Shown here one piece after another: positions 37,464 to 48,170 of a DNA stretch of 64,000 nucleotides. The stretch is from Dugong dugon. Its lineage: Eukaryota; Chordata; Mammalia; Sirenia; Dugongidae. Each line of letters opens with the position of its first letter. Position 1 is the stretch's first letter. The notes under the pieces were generated by a model, which had not been told where the DNA came from, ran no database searches, and saw only the letters and a program-made list of their open reading frames with translations. Position numbers and translations under genes: made by a program. The stretch is taken from contig CM057475.1 of assembly GCA_030035585.1 (NCBI GenBank), positions 1,745,501 to 1,809,500 of the forward strand. Reading direction: 5' to 3'.

Positions 37464-37652
37464 CTTGGTAAAGTAGAGGGTCAGCGAAAAAGAGGAAGAC
37501 CCTTAACGAGATGGATTGACACAGTGGCTGCTACAATGGGCTCAAGCATACCAATGATTTTGAGGATGCCACAGGACCGGGCAGTGTTTTGTTCTGTTGT
37601 GCATAGGGTCACTATGAGTTGGAACCAACTCAATGGCACCTAACTACAACAA

Positions 37653-38469
37653 CAGACAATAGATAAGTGATAACTTTGGTGAAGGGTAAGACAGTACACA
37701 ATATTGGGGATGTCAGCACAACTTGACCAAGGCAAGTCATGGAAGCTACATAGACACAACCAAACTCCCTGAGGGACTGAATTATTGGACTGAGGGGTGG
37801 GGACCATGGTCTCGGGGAACATCTAGCTCAATTGGCATAACGTAGTTAATGAAGAAAATGTTCTACATCCTGCTTTGGTGAGTAGCGTCTGGGATCTTAA
37901 AACTTGTGAGAGGCCATCTAAAATACTCCACTGGTCCCACTCTGTCTGGAGCAAGGGAGGATAAAGAAAACAAAAACACAAGGGAAAGATTAGTTCAAAG
38001 GACTGAGTCCAACACAACTAGACGGTGCCTGGCTACCACCACCGACTGCTCTCACGGGGATCACAGTAGAGGGTCCCAGACAGAGCTACAGAAAAATGTA
38101 GAACAAAATCGTAACTCACAGAAAAAGACCAGACTTACTGGTCTGACAGAGACTGGAGAAACCCCAAGAGTATGGCCTCCGGACATCCTTTTAACTCAGT
38201 ACTGAAGTCACTCTTGACGTTCACCCTTTGGCCAAAGATTATATAGGCACATAAAATAAAACAAGACTAAAGGGCCACCCCAGCACAGGGGCAATTATGA
38301 GAAGGCAGGAGGGGACAGGAAAGCTGGTACTGGGGAATCCAAGTTCGAGTAAGGGAAAGTGTTGACATGTCATGGTGTTGGCAACAAATGTCACAAAACA
38401 ATATGTCTATTGTTTAATGAGAAACTAATTTGCTCTATAAATCTTCATCTAAAGTACAATAAAAAAAAA
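37653..38469 (+). mobile_element. L1 3' tail
   Basis: AGACAATAGATAAGTGATAAC to AAGTACAATAAAAAAAAA. A 5'-truncated L1 3' UTR, close to the one at 21806-22730. Starts directly after the RTE tail. Confidence 0.85.
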
Positions 38470-38886
38470 TGGCCAGAGGGTGACTTCCAAGGCTCTGTCA
38501 TGAAGGACACTGCAGGTCCTTCCTTGTTCTCTCTTTGATCACTTACTCTGGGGGAAGCCAGCTGCCATGTCACGAGGACACATGATACAGCCCTAGTACA
38601 CATGTCAGGACCTGAGGGCTCCTGCTGACAGCAAGCATCAACGTGCCAGCTATGTGAGTGAGCCATCATGGAAGCAGATCCTTCAATCCCCAGTCAAATC
38701 TTCAAATAACTGCAACTTCAGTTGACCTTTTGCCTGGGACTTCTTGGGAGATTCTGAGCCAGAACCACCTATTGAAGCCTCTTCTGAACTCCTAACCCAC
38801 AGCCATGGTGTGAGATAATAAGTTCTTATTGTTTTAAGCCGCTAAGTTTGGGGGCAATTCACTACATAGCAATAGATAACTAATGC
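38470..38886 (+). mobile_element. MLT1 LTR (ERVL-MaLR)
   Basis: GTGACTTCCAAGGCTCTGTCATG (38482), CTCTGGGGGAAGCCAGCTGCC (38548), GAGTGAGCCATCATGGAAGC (38655), GAGATAATAAGTTCTTATTG and TTAAGCCGCTAAGTTTGGGG, ending AGATAACTAATGCA. This matches the MLT1 family shared by all placental mammals. The 5' end is missing, next to the L1 tail. Confidence 0.85.
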
Positions 38887-39415
38887 ACCTCAATAAATAG
38901 AAAAACAAGTTAAGGTTTGCCTTCCTTAATGACCCTTAATTTCCGATTAGTTCTCAAGGAAAAAAAAAAGACCAGCTCATATATATGATTGTTTCTCATG
39001 TATGCAGTTATTTTTATTTAATACAACTGAATCATCAATAATTTGCATAGAAGCCATTGTGGTTTTATGTTACTGTTTCATTAGGAGACATAACTACAAG
39101 TGACAGTATCAGGGCAAAAGCGGCAGAATTGGAAGATGCTCGGATTGTTTCTATAGAATTAGACAATTTTACAGTACAACAGAAACAAATGTAAATTTTC
39201 AATCCATTGTATGACAGGTGTCTCACAGTATTTTAACAATAGCTCTTCTTTTCAGGACTGTCTTTTGGTTTTGCAAACAAGTTCTGTTCAGCATTTGCAA
39301 ATTCATCTCACCAGAATAGATCAAGAAGTTGTTTATCCATGGAGAGATGCTCAGTCAATGGTTCAGAGAAAACTTTTTACAAACCTGCAAAATAGAGGGA
39401 CTGCAGAGGTTTTTT
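38887..39415. other. No feature seen
   Basis: Unique-looking; one 68-residue frame (39211-39417) without motifs. Confidence 0.5.
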
Positions 39416-39628
39416 AAGGAGCCCTGGTGGCATAGTGTTTAAAGCGCTCAGCTGCTAACTGAATGATCAGCAGTTCCAACCTACCAGCCACTCTGCGGGA
39501 GAAAGATGTGGCAGTCTGCTTATGTAGAGACTACAGCCTTGAAAACCTCATGTGACAGTTCTACTCTGTCTTATTGGGTCACTATGAGTTGGAATCTACT
39601 CTACAGCAATGGGTTTGGTTTGGTTTGT
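39416..39628 (+). repeat. AfroSINE
   Basis: AGGAGCCCTGGTGGCATAGTG head, GGGAGAAAGATGTGGCAGTC body, GAGTTGGAATCTACTC and GGTTTGGTTTGG tail. Confidence 0.93.
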
Positions 39629-40303
39629 TTAGAAGTCTTTTAGGCAATGCGGTGAACTTGACATCCCTCATTTGACTAAAATGACAGTTTCACCTTCATC
39701 TTAAAATTGTGTGTAGACAAACCCATACAGAGCCTGTCTCAAGCCATCAACTCCTGTCTCTCTAGAAGTGGATTCAGTTCTGTCCTACATGAGAAGAAAC
39801 AGCAACTTTAGTCCCTGAGGTTTCTGCCTGTCTTCATCACGGTCTTCTTCTTCACTGAGAAAGAAGCCATACATAAACATTTTTTTCACTCATTTCTGAA
39901 GCACAGTGTGTTAGATGGCATTGCTGTTCAGAAATATTTATTTGCGTATCCTCGTGCATCTTGAGCTCCCCTTAACTTTGAACTTGGCTATGTGATTACT
40001 TTGGGCAATAGAACATCATTTGTATGACAGATCCAAGTCTCGAAAGATGCTTGTTTGATCGGGCTCACTCTCTTGTTCTTTGCCATTGCCATGAGAAAAA
40101 TATTTTTAGGCTGTCCCGCTAGTTCCAAGAATAAGAGACTCATGGAGCAGAGGAGAATACCCAAACCAGGCCAAGCTTGGGTCAGCCAATCCCCATCTAC
40201 CCCAACAGGCACATAAATGAGATTTTATGTATGCCACTGAGACTGTGTGATTTTTACACAGCATTACTGCAGCAATAGTTAACCAATGTGCAAAGGTTCC
40301 CCC
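39629..40303. other. No feature seen
   Basis: Unique-looking sequence. Confidence 0.5.
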
Positions 40304-40412
40304 CAAAAAACAGTTGCCATCTACTTGACTCCAATTCATGGCACCCCATGCGTGTCAGAGTAGAACTCTGCTCCATAGGGTTTTCAATGGCTGATTTTTT
40401 GGAAATCTGTTG
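40304..40412 (-). repeat. AfroSINE, antisense, 5'-truncated
   Basis: CAGTTGCCATCTACTTGACTCC to GCTGATTTTTTGG: tail plus part of the body, no tRNA-like head. Confidence 0.82.
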
Positions 40413-40555
40413 CACCAAGCCAAATGATAAACTAAATGGAGTAAAATATAAGCAATAGATGAACCTAGGGAAAGGAAATGTGTGTGCTTTGTTTTCATTT
40501 TTTGGAAACTTTTTTTTGAGTTTGAAATTATCTCCAAAGAAAATTAAAAAATTAA

Positions 40556-40711
40556 AAAAACCCATTGGCGTCGAGTTGATTCTGACTCATAACGACCCTA
40601 TAGGACAGAGTAAAACTCCTCCATAAGGTTCCCAAGGAGCAGCTGGTAGACTTGAACTGCCAACCTTTTGGTTAGCAGACAAGTTCTTAACCATTGTGCC
40701 ACCAGGGTTCC
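40556..40711 (-). repeat. AfroSINE, antisense
   Basis: GCGTCGAGTTGATTCTGACTC tail and CTTAACCATTGTGCCACCAGG head complement. Confidence 0.9.
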
Positions 40712-41514
40712 TATTTGCAAGTAGTTTTTTTTTTTAGTACTTAAGCAAGACCCTAATAGGTAAAGCTTAATTTTACTTAAAACTATTCTATTTTTCTGAC
40801 ATTACTGCCCTTGGACACTATGACAAGCTGCAAAGATCTATTTGGGGGAGTTTTCTTTCTCTATTCTCTGGGTGTTGTCCAATCTGAAAGTTCAGAAGAA
40901 AATAAATGAGATTCATCCCGCAAGTTTTCTGTTTCATTTCTGGGTCTTGTTCTGCCCTAGGAACTGCCTGGGATCCACCAAAATTTAAATAGATTTTTGT
41001 TTCTTAAGGACATGAATACAGCCCTTTGATTTTTCCCTGAAATCCAAGGCAAACTTGTCTTCTTCCCATGAATCATTTCATATCAAAGGAGACTAGCTGT
41101 GTTTCTTCAAACTTCACCCAAGAGAGAGATTTCCATTCCTCCCAAACCCTTGGGCTGTGTTTTTTGTTGCCACCTTAGTAGAAACTATGGATGTTTACCA
41201 TTTACAGGAGTCCCTGAGGGAAGATCCCACACAAATGGCTGTAGTGGAGGCAAGCTCCTGTTCATCATTCCTACTTCAGTCTTTCCAAGCAAGAACTGGT
41301 GCTGACAGCTCAGCAAGAGCTTCTCCTTCACCTCCTAGACAATTTTTGTTGCATAGCTTAACCAAACTTTATTTGTTCAATAAATATTTAACTTGAAGAC
41401 ACTCTGTTTTACTAAGAACAAGCTTTTTTAGTTTGCTCTTGTTGATTTGGTGTAATGTTTAAACCAAAACTTGCTATGTCACTCCCAGTTAAGGAAATGA
41501 AGACTACAAACTCC
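40712..41514. other. No feature seen
   Basis: Unique-looking; frames at 41099-41396 overlap each other and show no motif. Confidence 0.5.
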
Positions 41515-41637
41515 TCTGTTAGACTCTAATGTCTTCGAGGGTGTGAACTGGTCTTACACACTTCAGTATCCCCAGAGTGAGGACAAGGCCTGGCACAAGT
41601 TAGTCCTCAAGTAAGCATTGTGTGAATGAATGACAGA
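41515..41637 (+). mobile_element. L2 3' tip
   Basis: TTAGACTCTAATGTCTTCGAGG...CAGTATCCCCAGAG...GCCTGGCACAAG...GTGTGAATGAATGA, the L2 3' terminus in order. Confidence 0.78.
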
Positions 41638-41770
41638 TATATTAGTCAGAGTTCTCCAGAGAAATAGAACAAAAGAAAAAAATGTGTATACAGATACATA
41701 TATAGAGAGAGAGGAAAGTAAGAGGGAGGGAGAGAGAAAGGTAAAGAGAGAGAGAAGTGGTATTTTAATT
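41638..41770 (-). mobile_element. ERVL-type LTR end with GA-rich tract (partial)
   Basis: TATTAGTCAGAGTTCTCCAGAG is the antisense start of MLT2/ERVL-type LTRs, followed by a GA-rich simple tract (41704-41757). The rest of the LTR is not recognisable; 41771-41923 is a repeat-like stretch I cannot name. Confidence 0.55.
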
Positions 41771-41932
41771 CTCAAGGAACCCAGATGTCTGAGTTCCGTG
41801 AAGCTTAGGGTGACCCACCCAAGTCATCACCCTGAGATGATCTTTGAACCTTGGGCCTTGAGGAAACTGGTCTCCTAAAAGTCACCTTTAATCAAACAAT
41901 AGCCTAGTTAATAGTGAAGACCATTTGCCTAT

Positions 41933-44900
41933 CCTGCATGAGCCTGTCAGTTTGTGATACTGTGGGGGCTCACATGTTGCTGTGTACTGGAAGCTATGTC
42001 ACCAGTATTCAAATACCAACAGGGTCACCCATGCAGTTTTCAGCTGACCTTCCAGACTAAGACAGACTAGGAAGAAGGACCTGGCAGTCTACTTCTGAAA
42101 AGAATTAGCCAGTGAGAACCTTATGAATAGTGGCAGAACATTGTCTGATACAGTGCCGGAAGATGAGCCCCTCAGCTTGGAAGGCACTCTCAGAAGATGA
42201 CTGGGGAAGAGCTGCCTCCTCCAAGTAGAGTTGACCTTAATGAAGTGGGTGGAGTCAAGCTTTCAGGGCCTTCATTTACTGAGGTGATATGACTCAAAAT
42301 GAGAAGAAACAGCTGCAAACATCCATTAATAATTAGAACCTGGAATGTACAAAGTATGAATTTAGGGAAATTGAAAATCTTCAAAAGTTAAATGGAACAC
42401 ATAAGCATCAATATTCTAGGCATTAATGAACTGAAATGGACTGGTATTGGTCATTTTGAATCAAATAATCATATGGTCTACTCTGCCAGGAATGAAAATT
42501 GAAGAGGAATGGCACTGCATTCATCTTCAAAAGAACATTTCAAGATCTATCCTGAAGTACAATGCAGCCAGTGATAGGTTAATATCCATATGCCTCTGAG
42601 GAAGACCAGTGAATACAACTATTATTCAAGTTTAGGCACCAACTGCTAAGGCCAAAGACGAAGAAATTGAAGATTTTTACCAACTTCTGCAGACTGAAAT
42701 TGAGCATGCCTTCAGGGTGCATTGATACTTACTGGTGATTGGAATGCAAAAGTTGAAAACAAAGAAGTCTCCGTAGTTGTAAAATATAGCCTTGGTAACA
42801 GAAAGAATGCCTGAGATGGCATGACAGAATTTTGTAAGACCAATGACGTTTTCATTGAAAACACCTCTTTTTCAACAACATAAACGGCTACTATATATAT
42901 GGACCTCACCAGATGGAATACACAAGAATCAAATTGACTACATCTGTGGAAAGAGATGATGGAAAAGCTCTATATTGTCAGTCAGAACAAGGCCAGAGGC
43001 CAAATGTGGAACAGATCATCAATTGCTCATATGCAAATTCAAGTTGAAACTGAAAAAAATTAAAACAAGTCCACGACAGCCAAAGTACAACCTTAAGTAC
43101 TTCCCAGCTGAATTTAGAGACCATCTCAGGAATAGATTTGACACATTGAACAATAATGACCAAAGACCAGACGAGTTGTGGAATGACATCAAGGACATCT
43201 TACCTGAAGAAAGCAAGGGATCATTAAAAAGACAGGAAAGAAAGAAAGGACCAAAATGAATGTCAAAAGAGACTCTGAATCTTGCTCTTGAGTGTCGAGT
43301 AGCTAAAGCGAAAGGAAGAAATGATGAAGTAAAAGAGCTGAATAGAAGATTTCAAAGGGTGGGTTGAGAAGACCAAGTAAAGTATTATAATGACATTTAC
43401 AAAGACCTGCAGTTAGAAAACCAAAAGGGAAAAACACACTAAGCATTTCTCAAGCTGAAAGATCTGAAAAAAAATATTCAAACTCGAGTTCCAATATTGA
43501 AGAATTCTATGGGGAAAATATTAAACGACGAAGGGAGCTTCAAAAGAAGGTGGAGGAAATACACAGAGCCACTATACCAAAAAGAATTGGTCAACCTTCA
43601 ACCATTTCAGGAGGTAGCATATGATCAGGAACCGATGGTACTGAAAGAAAAGGTCCAATCTGCACTGAAAGCCTTGGTGAAAAACAAAGTTCCAGGAATT
43701 GACAGAATACCAATTAAGATGTTCCAACAAACAGATGCAACACTGAACGTGCTCACTCATCTATGCCAAGACTTTTGGAAGACAGCTTCCTGGCCAACTG
43801 ACTGGAAGAGATCCATATTTATGCCTCTTCCAAAGAAAGGTGACCCAACGGAATGTGGAAATTATCGAACAATATCATTAATATCACACGCAAGTAAAAT
43901 TTTGCCAAAGATCATTCAAAAGCAGCTGCAACAATACCTTGACAGGGAACTGCCAGAAATTCAAGCCAGATTCAGAAGAGGATACGGAACCAGGGATATC
44001 ATGCTGATATCAGATGGATCATGGCTGAAATCAGAGAATACCAGAAAGATATTTACCCGTGTTTTATTGACTATGCAAAGGCCTTCAACTGTGTGGATCC
44101 TAACAAATTGTGGATAACATTTCGAAGAATGGGAATCCAGAACACTTAATTTTGCTCACAAGGAACCTGTACATAGATCAACAGGCAATCTTTCAAACAG
44201 AACAATGGGATACTGCGTGGTTTAAAGTCAGGAAAGGTGTGAGTCAGGGTTTTATCTTTCATCATACTTATTCAATCTGTATGTTGAGCAAATAATCCAA
44301 GAAGCTAGGCTATATGAAGAAGAATGCGGCATCAGGATTGGAGAAAGACTCATTAACAACCTGCGATATGCAGATGACACAACCTTCGTTGCTGAATGTG
44401 AAGAGGTCTTAAACCACTGAGTGATGAAAATCAAAGACTACAGCTTTCAGTATGGATTACACCTCAACATAAAGAAAAAAACGCTCACGACTGGAAAAGA
44501 TGTCACCTTGAAGACTAAGGTGTGCCTGACCCAAGGCTTGGTGTTTTCAATCTCCGCATATGCTTAAGAAAGCTGGACAATGAATAAGGAAGATGGAAGA
44601 ATTGACGCCTTTGATTTGTGGTGTTGATGAAGAATATTGAATATACCAAGGCCTGCCAAAAGAACAAACAAATCTGTCTTGGAAGAAGTACAACTCAAAT
44701 TCTCCTTAGAAGCAAAGATGGTGAGACTATGTCTCACATACTTTGCACATGTTATCAGGAGGGACCAGTCCCTAGAGAATGACATCATGCTTGGTAAAGT
44801 AGACGGTCAGCGAAAAAGAGGAAGACCTTCAACAAGATGGATTGACACAGTGGCTGCAACAATGGGCTCAAGCATTACCACAATTGTGAAGATGGTGCAG

Positions 44901-44984
44901 GACCGGGCAGTGTTTCATTCTGTTGTACATAGGGTTGCTATGAGTCAGAACTGTTTCGACGGCATCTAACAACAACAACAACAT
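41933..44984 (+). mobile_element. Near-full-length RTE LINE with 9-bp TSD
   Basis: 3052 bases from CCTGCATGAGCCTGTCAG to GGCATCTAACAACAACAACAACA, flanked by TTTGCCTAT at 41924-41932 and 44985-44993. It contains a 5' UTR (41933-42290), the endonuclease/RT coding region and the short 3' end with an ACA-type simple tail. It shows internal decay, including loss of an RTE stretch near 44488-44500. Confidence 0.93.
42300..44880 (+). pseudogene. RTE endonuclease / reverse transcriptase pseudogene
   Basis: Endonuclease sequence (42310-42890) is broken by several stops. The block 42975-43259 is the linker (LICKFKLKLKKI, NRFDTLNNNDQRPDELWNDIKDI). The longest frame, 43497-44117 (206 codons), carries RT fingers and palm: VKNKVPGIDRIPIKMFQQTDA, LPKKGDPTECGNYRTISL and LPEIQARFRRGYGTRD. 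The catalytic YADD box is intact in sequence at 44367-44378 (in LRYADDTTF), although in another frame. The C-terminal block 44637-44969 reads NIPRPAKRTNKSVLEEVQ and QRKRGRPSTRWIDTVAATM. Frameshifts make it non-functional. Confidence 0.9.
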
Positions 44985-44993
44985 TTTGCCTAT

Positions 44994-45206
44994 GGCCTTG
45001 TGCTCTCTTTAACAATTATCCATGTGCAGTCAGTTTTGAGAAACAGAAACTCCCAGGTCAAACTAGAAGCTATGTTTTAGGGTAAATTTTAATTATGTAA
45101 ACACTGTTCTGACCCCATTTCCACGGCAATGTTGATAAGAGAGGGTGTAAGAATCTTTGGAGGTTCTTTTCTCTCTCGAATATTTTGACTCCCTGCTTGA
45201 AATGTT
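44994..45206. other. No feature seen
   Basis: Short unique stretch between RTE and SINE. Confidence 0.5.
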
Positions 45207-45393
45207 GTTGAAGGAGGCCCGGTGGCTCAATGGTCGAAAAGTCAGTAGTTTGAACCCACCAGCCACTCCTCGGAAGAAAAGACCTGGCAATCTGCTCCTG
45301 TAAAGATGACAACCTTGGAAACCCAATGGGGCAGTTCTACTCTGTCCAACGGGATCACTATAAGTCGGAATTGACCAGACAACACACAACAAG
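45207..45393 (+). repeat. AfroSINE with exact 10-bp TSD
   Basis: AGGAGGCCCGGTGGCTCAATGG head, shortened anticodon-arm region, GGAAGAAAAGACCTGGC body, AAGTCGGAATTGACC tail. TTGAAATGTT at 45197-45206 and 45394-45403. Confidence 0.94.
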
Positions 45394-45479
45394 TTGAAAT
45401 GTTACTTAGATTTGAAAATAGTAAATAAACTTCAATCAATTTCTATTATTAGCTTAATATGATTTTGTTTTAACAATGC

Positions 45480-46290
45480 ACATATATTTATATGTATATA
45501 TACGTACATGTTTACACACACACATACACAGAGATTTATTTTAAGGAATTGCCTCACATGATTGTGTTGTTGTTAGCTGCCATAGAATCAGCTCCAACTC
45601 ATGGCATCCCATGTACAACAGAATGAAATGTTGTCTGGTCCTGCACTATTTTCACAATCATTGATATGATTAAGTCCATTGTTGCAGCCACTGTGTATTT
45701 TGAGGGCTTCCAACTTAGGGAGCCCATCTTCCAGCACTAAACTGAACAACACTGTGTTATGATCCATAGGGTTTTCATTGGCTAATATTTGGAAGTAGAT
45801 AGTCAAGCCTTTCTTCCTTTCTAGTCTGTCTTAGTCTGAAAGCTACACTGAAACTTGTCAACCATGGATGACCCTGCTGGTATTTGAAATACTGATGGCA
45901 CAGCTTCCAGGATCATAGGAACAGGTAAGCCACCACAGTGCAAGAAACTGACAAATGGGTGGTGGCACATGATTGTGAGGGCTGGCAAGTCCAAAATTTG
46001 TAGGGAAGGCAGCAGGCTAGAAACTCCAGCAGCCTTGGGTCCAAAATCTTTAGGTTAGGCAGGCTAGATACTCTGACATGATATCTATTTTACAGACTTG
46101 AGGCAAAATTCCTTGTACTCCGGGAAACCTCAGTTTTTGCTCTTAGGGCCTTCAACTGATTGGATGAGGCCCACACATATAATCAAGAGTAATTTCTTCA
46201 CTTAGAGTAAACTGATTGTATGTTAATCACAGCTACAAAAGACCTTCACAGTGACATCTAGAGGTTTAGGCAGGGACCTACAGGTAAAGC
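45480..46290 (-). mobile_element. ERVL-type LTR, antisense, split by RTE derivative
   Basis: GAGATTTATTTTAAGGAATTGCC, GAGGGCTGGCAAGTCCAAAATTTG, GGGCCTTCAACTGATTGGATGAGGCCC and TAATCACAGCTACAAAAGACC are antisense landmarks of ERVL/MLT2-type LTRs. It is decayed at both ends and interrupted at 45567-45965. Confidence 0.65.
45567..45965 (-). mobile_element. Internally deleted mini-RTE (5' UTR fused to 3' end)
   Basis: 399 bases between exact 12-bp duplications CACATGATTGTG (45555-45566, 45966-45977). On the minus strand the first ~255 bases match the RTE 5' UTR (compare 41948-42180), including TTTCAGACTAAGACAGACTAG and TAGTGCTGGAAGATGGGCTCC. The last ~145 match the RTE 3' end (CAGTGGCTGCAACAATGG to GGCAGCTAACAACAA). 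All coding sequence is absent and there is no tRNA-like head. Confidence 0.93.
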
Positions 46291-46690
46291 GTTCTCCTGA
46301 TCAAGTCAAAAACACAGTTAAGGCTTAAGTGGAAAGTCCTTGGTCTTCTAGTCTCTTTCAGGAGATAGTCATGTATATGACGGCAAAAGATATTCAGCCC
46401 AAATCCCTGATTCCCAGACACTTACCTTCTCTTACCTGCTTTTGCTCTGTGCTGCTGGAGAATTGCAGTAATGAACACTATTTATTACAAACTACCAAAA
46501 TCTTCTACTTTGCTGAACTGGATCAAGCCTTCAATGAGCCAAGAAAGCTTTATTGTGTCTAACTGGCTTCTTGGTGTCTTTCCTTCAGATCTGGAACTTT
46601 CACATTATGGGGGATATAGGTGTGTGCCAGGAGGCACTCAAAGCCACAGGACAAACCACAGAGCATCTAGAACATCAATTTTATTCAAAA
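46291..46690. other. No feature seen
   Basis: Unique-looking; frames of 77 and 133 residues here and into the next SINE have no recognisable domain. Confidence 0.5.
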
Positions 46691-46700
46691 GTAACCTATG

Positions 46701-46917
46701 TTGTTGTTGTTGTTGGTTTCTGTTGAGTCATTTCCAACTTGTGGTGACCTCCTGTTTGCAGAGTAGAACTGCTCCAAAGTTTCTTCAAGGCTGTGACTTT
46801 TCAGAAGCAGATTTCCAGGCCTGTCTTCCCAAGCACCCCTGGGTGGGTTTGAACCACCAATGTTTCAGTTAGTAGTACATCTCTTAACCATTTTGAGCAA
46901 CGAGGGACTCCCTGAGG
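46701..46917 (-). repeat. AfroSINE, antisense, exact 10-bp TSD
   Basis: TTGTTGTTGTTGTTGG tail and TCTCTTAACCATTTTGAGC head complement. GTAACCTATG at 46691-46700 and 46918-46927. Confidence 0.92.
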
Positions 46918-46927
46918 GTAACCTATG

Positions 46928-47640
46928 CTGTTGTGCACTGTGGTGTCTATTTCGACTCATAGCGACCCTATGTGACAGAGTAGAACTGCCTCATAGAGTT
47001 TCCCAGGCTGTTATCTTTACAAAAGACCTCTTTTAAGTGTTAAAAAGCAAAGATGTCACTTTGGGGATGAAGGGGAGCCTAACCTAAGCCATAGTATTTT
47101 CAATCACCTCATATGCATGTGAAGGCTGGACAATGAATAAGGAAGACCGGAGAAGAATTGATGCTTTGAATTATGGTGCTGGTGAAGAGTAGTGAATATA
47201 CTACTGACTGACACAGGAACAAACAAATCTGTCTTGGAAGAAGTACAGCCAGAATGATCGTTAGAAACAAGGATGGTGAGGCTTTGTCTCACGTACTTTG
47301 GACATGTTATCAGGAGTGACCAGTCCCTGGAGAAGGACATCATGCTTGATAAAGTAGAGGGTCAGTGAAAAAGAGGAAGCCCCTCAATGAGGTGGATTGA
47401 CACAGTGGCTGCAGTAACGGGCTGGGCTCAAGCATAACAACGATTATGAGGATTGCGCAGGACACAGCAGTGTTTCGTTCTGTAGTACATAGGGTCACTG
47501 TGAGTCGGAACCGACCTAACAAGAGCAACAATCTTTACAGAAGCACATTACCAAGTCCTTTTTCCTGCAGAGTGGCTGGTGTCTTCAAACTGCCAACCTT
47601 TCTGTTAGCAGCTGAGCACTTAATCATTGTGCTACCAGGG
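46928..47640 (-). repeat. AfroSINE, antisense, split by RTE
   Basis: Pieces 46928-47021 (TTTCGACTCATAGCGACCC) and 47531-47640 (AAGCACATTACCAAGTCC...CATTGTGCTACCAGGGATCC). A further copy of the target (GCAACCTATA, 47648-47657) follows, so it used the same site as the SINE before it. Confidence 0.88.
47022..47530 (+). mobile_element. 5'-truncated RTE in a SINE, exact 9-bp TSD
   Basis: Starts AAAGACCTCTTTTAAGTG and ends GGAACCGACCTAACAAGAGCAACA. ATCTTTACA at 47013-47021 and 47531-47539. Contains only the RTE C-terminal coding end and 3' UTR, in broken frames (NIPRP and KRGR-type blocks decayed). Confidence 0.94.
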
Positions 47641-47657
47641 ATCCTGGGCAACCTATA

Positions 47658-48099
47658 TGTAAGAAAATGTAAACGAATTTTTAAAACAAACCATGTAACT
47701 TGAAAGAAATGCCAGGACCAGTGCTTGCCATGTGGGGCTCTAGGCCCAAATCCCTAGTGTGGATTTATTCTTCTCCATGATGAGGTCATCTCTGCCCTAG
47801 GAGGAATTGGAAGCTCTGCCCTAAGGCCATGCACACATCAGTGGTACTACTGTGAAGGTGCTGGAACTGCACAAGGTGAATCCCGTCCAGGCAAGCAAAA
47901 CTCCTCGCTCTGAGAGCTCCATGAGTGTTTTCTGAGGCTGGCTTCCTGAGGTCAGAGATCTTTGCCTGGATGCTGAACACAGCAAGGGAGTGGAGAAAAT
48001 TTTGAGCTCTCCACAGAGGCCAGAGTGTGTGACCAACATACAGTCCTTATTAGAAAACTACTCCCAAAACCACGATCCCAAGCTTTTGCTGGTACCAAA
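47658..48099. other. GC-richer unique block
   Basis: Higher GC than its neighbours. Overlapping minus-strand frames of 64 and 72 residues (47786-48039) show no domain. An AATAAA in the minus sense at 47763 is noted but not interpreted. Confidence 0.45.
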
Positions 48100-48170
48100 C
48101 AAACAAACAACAACAACAAAAAAATACCATTGCCATCAAGTCAATTCTGACTCATAGAAGCAATAGAGAA
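48100..48170 (-). repeat. AfroSINE 3' fragment, antisense
   Basis: CAACAACAACAAAAAAATACC then CCATCAAGTCAATTCTGACTC: only the tail region. Confidence 0.65.

Larger units (their letters stand above)
35142..37652 (+). mobile_element. 5'-truncated RTE LINE, with LTR remnant
   Basis: Starts within the endonuclease region and runs to the 3' end (GGCACCTAACTACAACAAC). One region (37322-37463) is replaced by the 3' part of an LTR, with loss of the adjoining RTE coding sequence. It abuts an L1 tail at 37653. Confidence 0.92.

Noticed and set aside
46471-46872. 133-codon frame
   Set aside because: Its second half is antisense SINE sequence; no domain in the first half.
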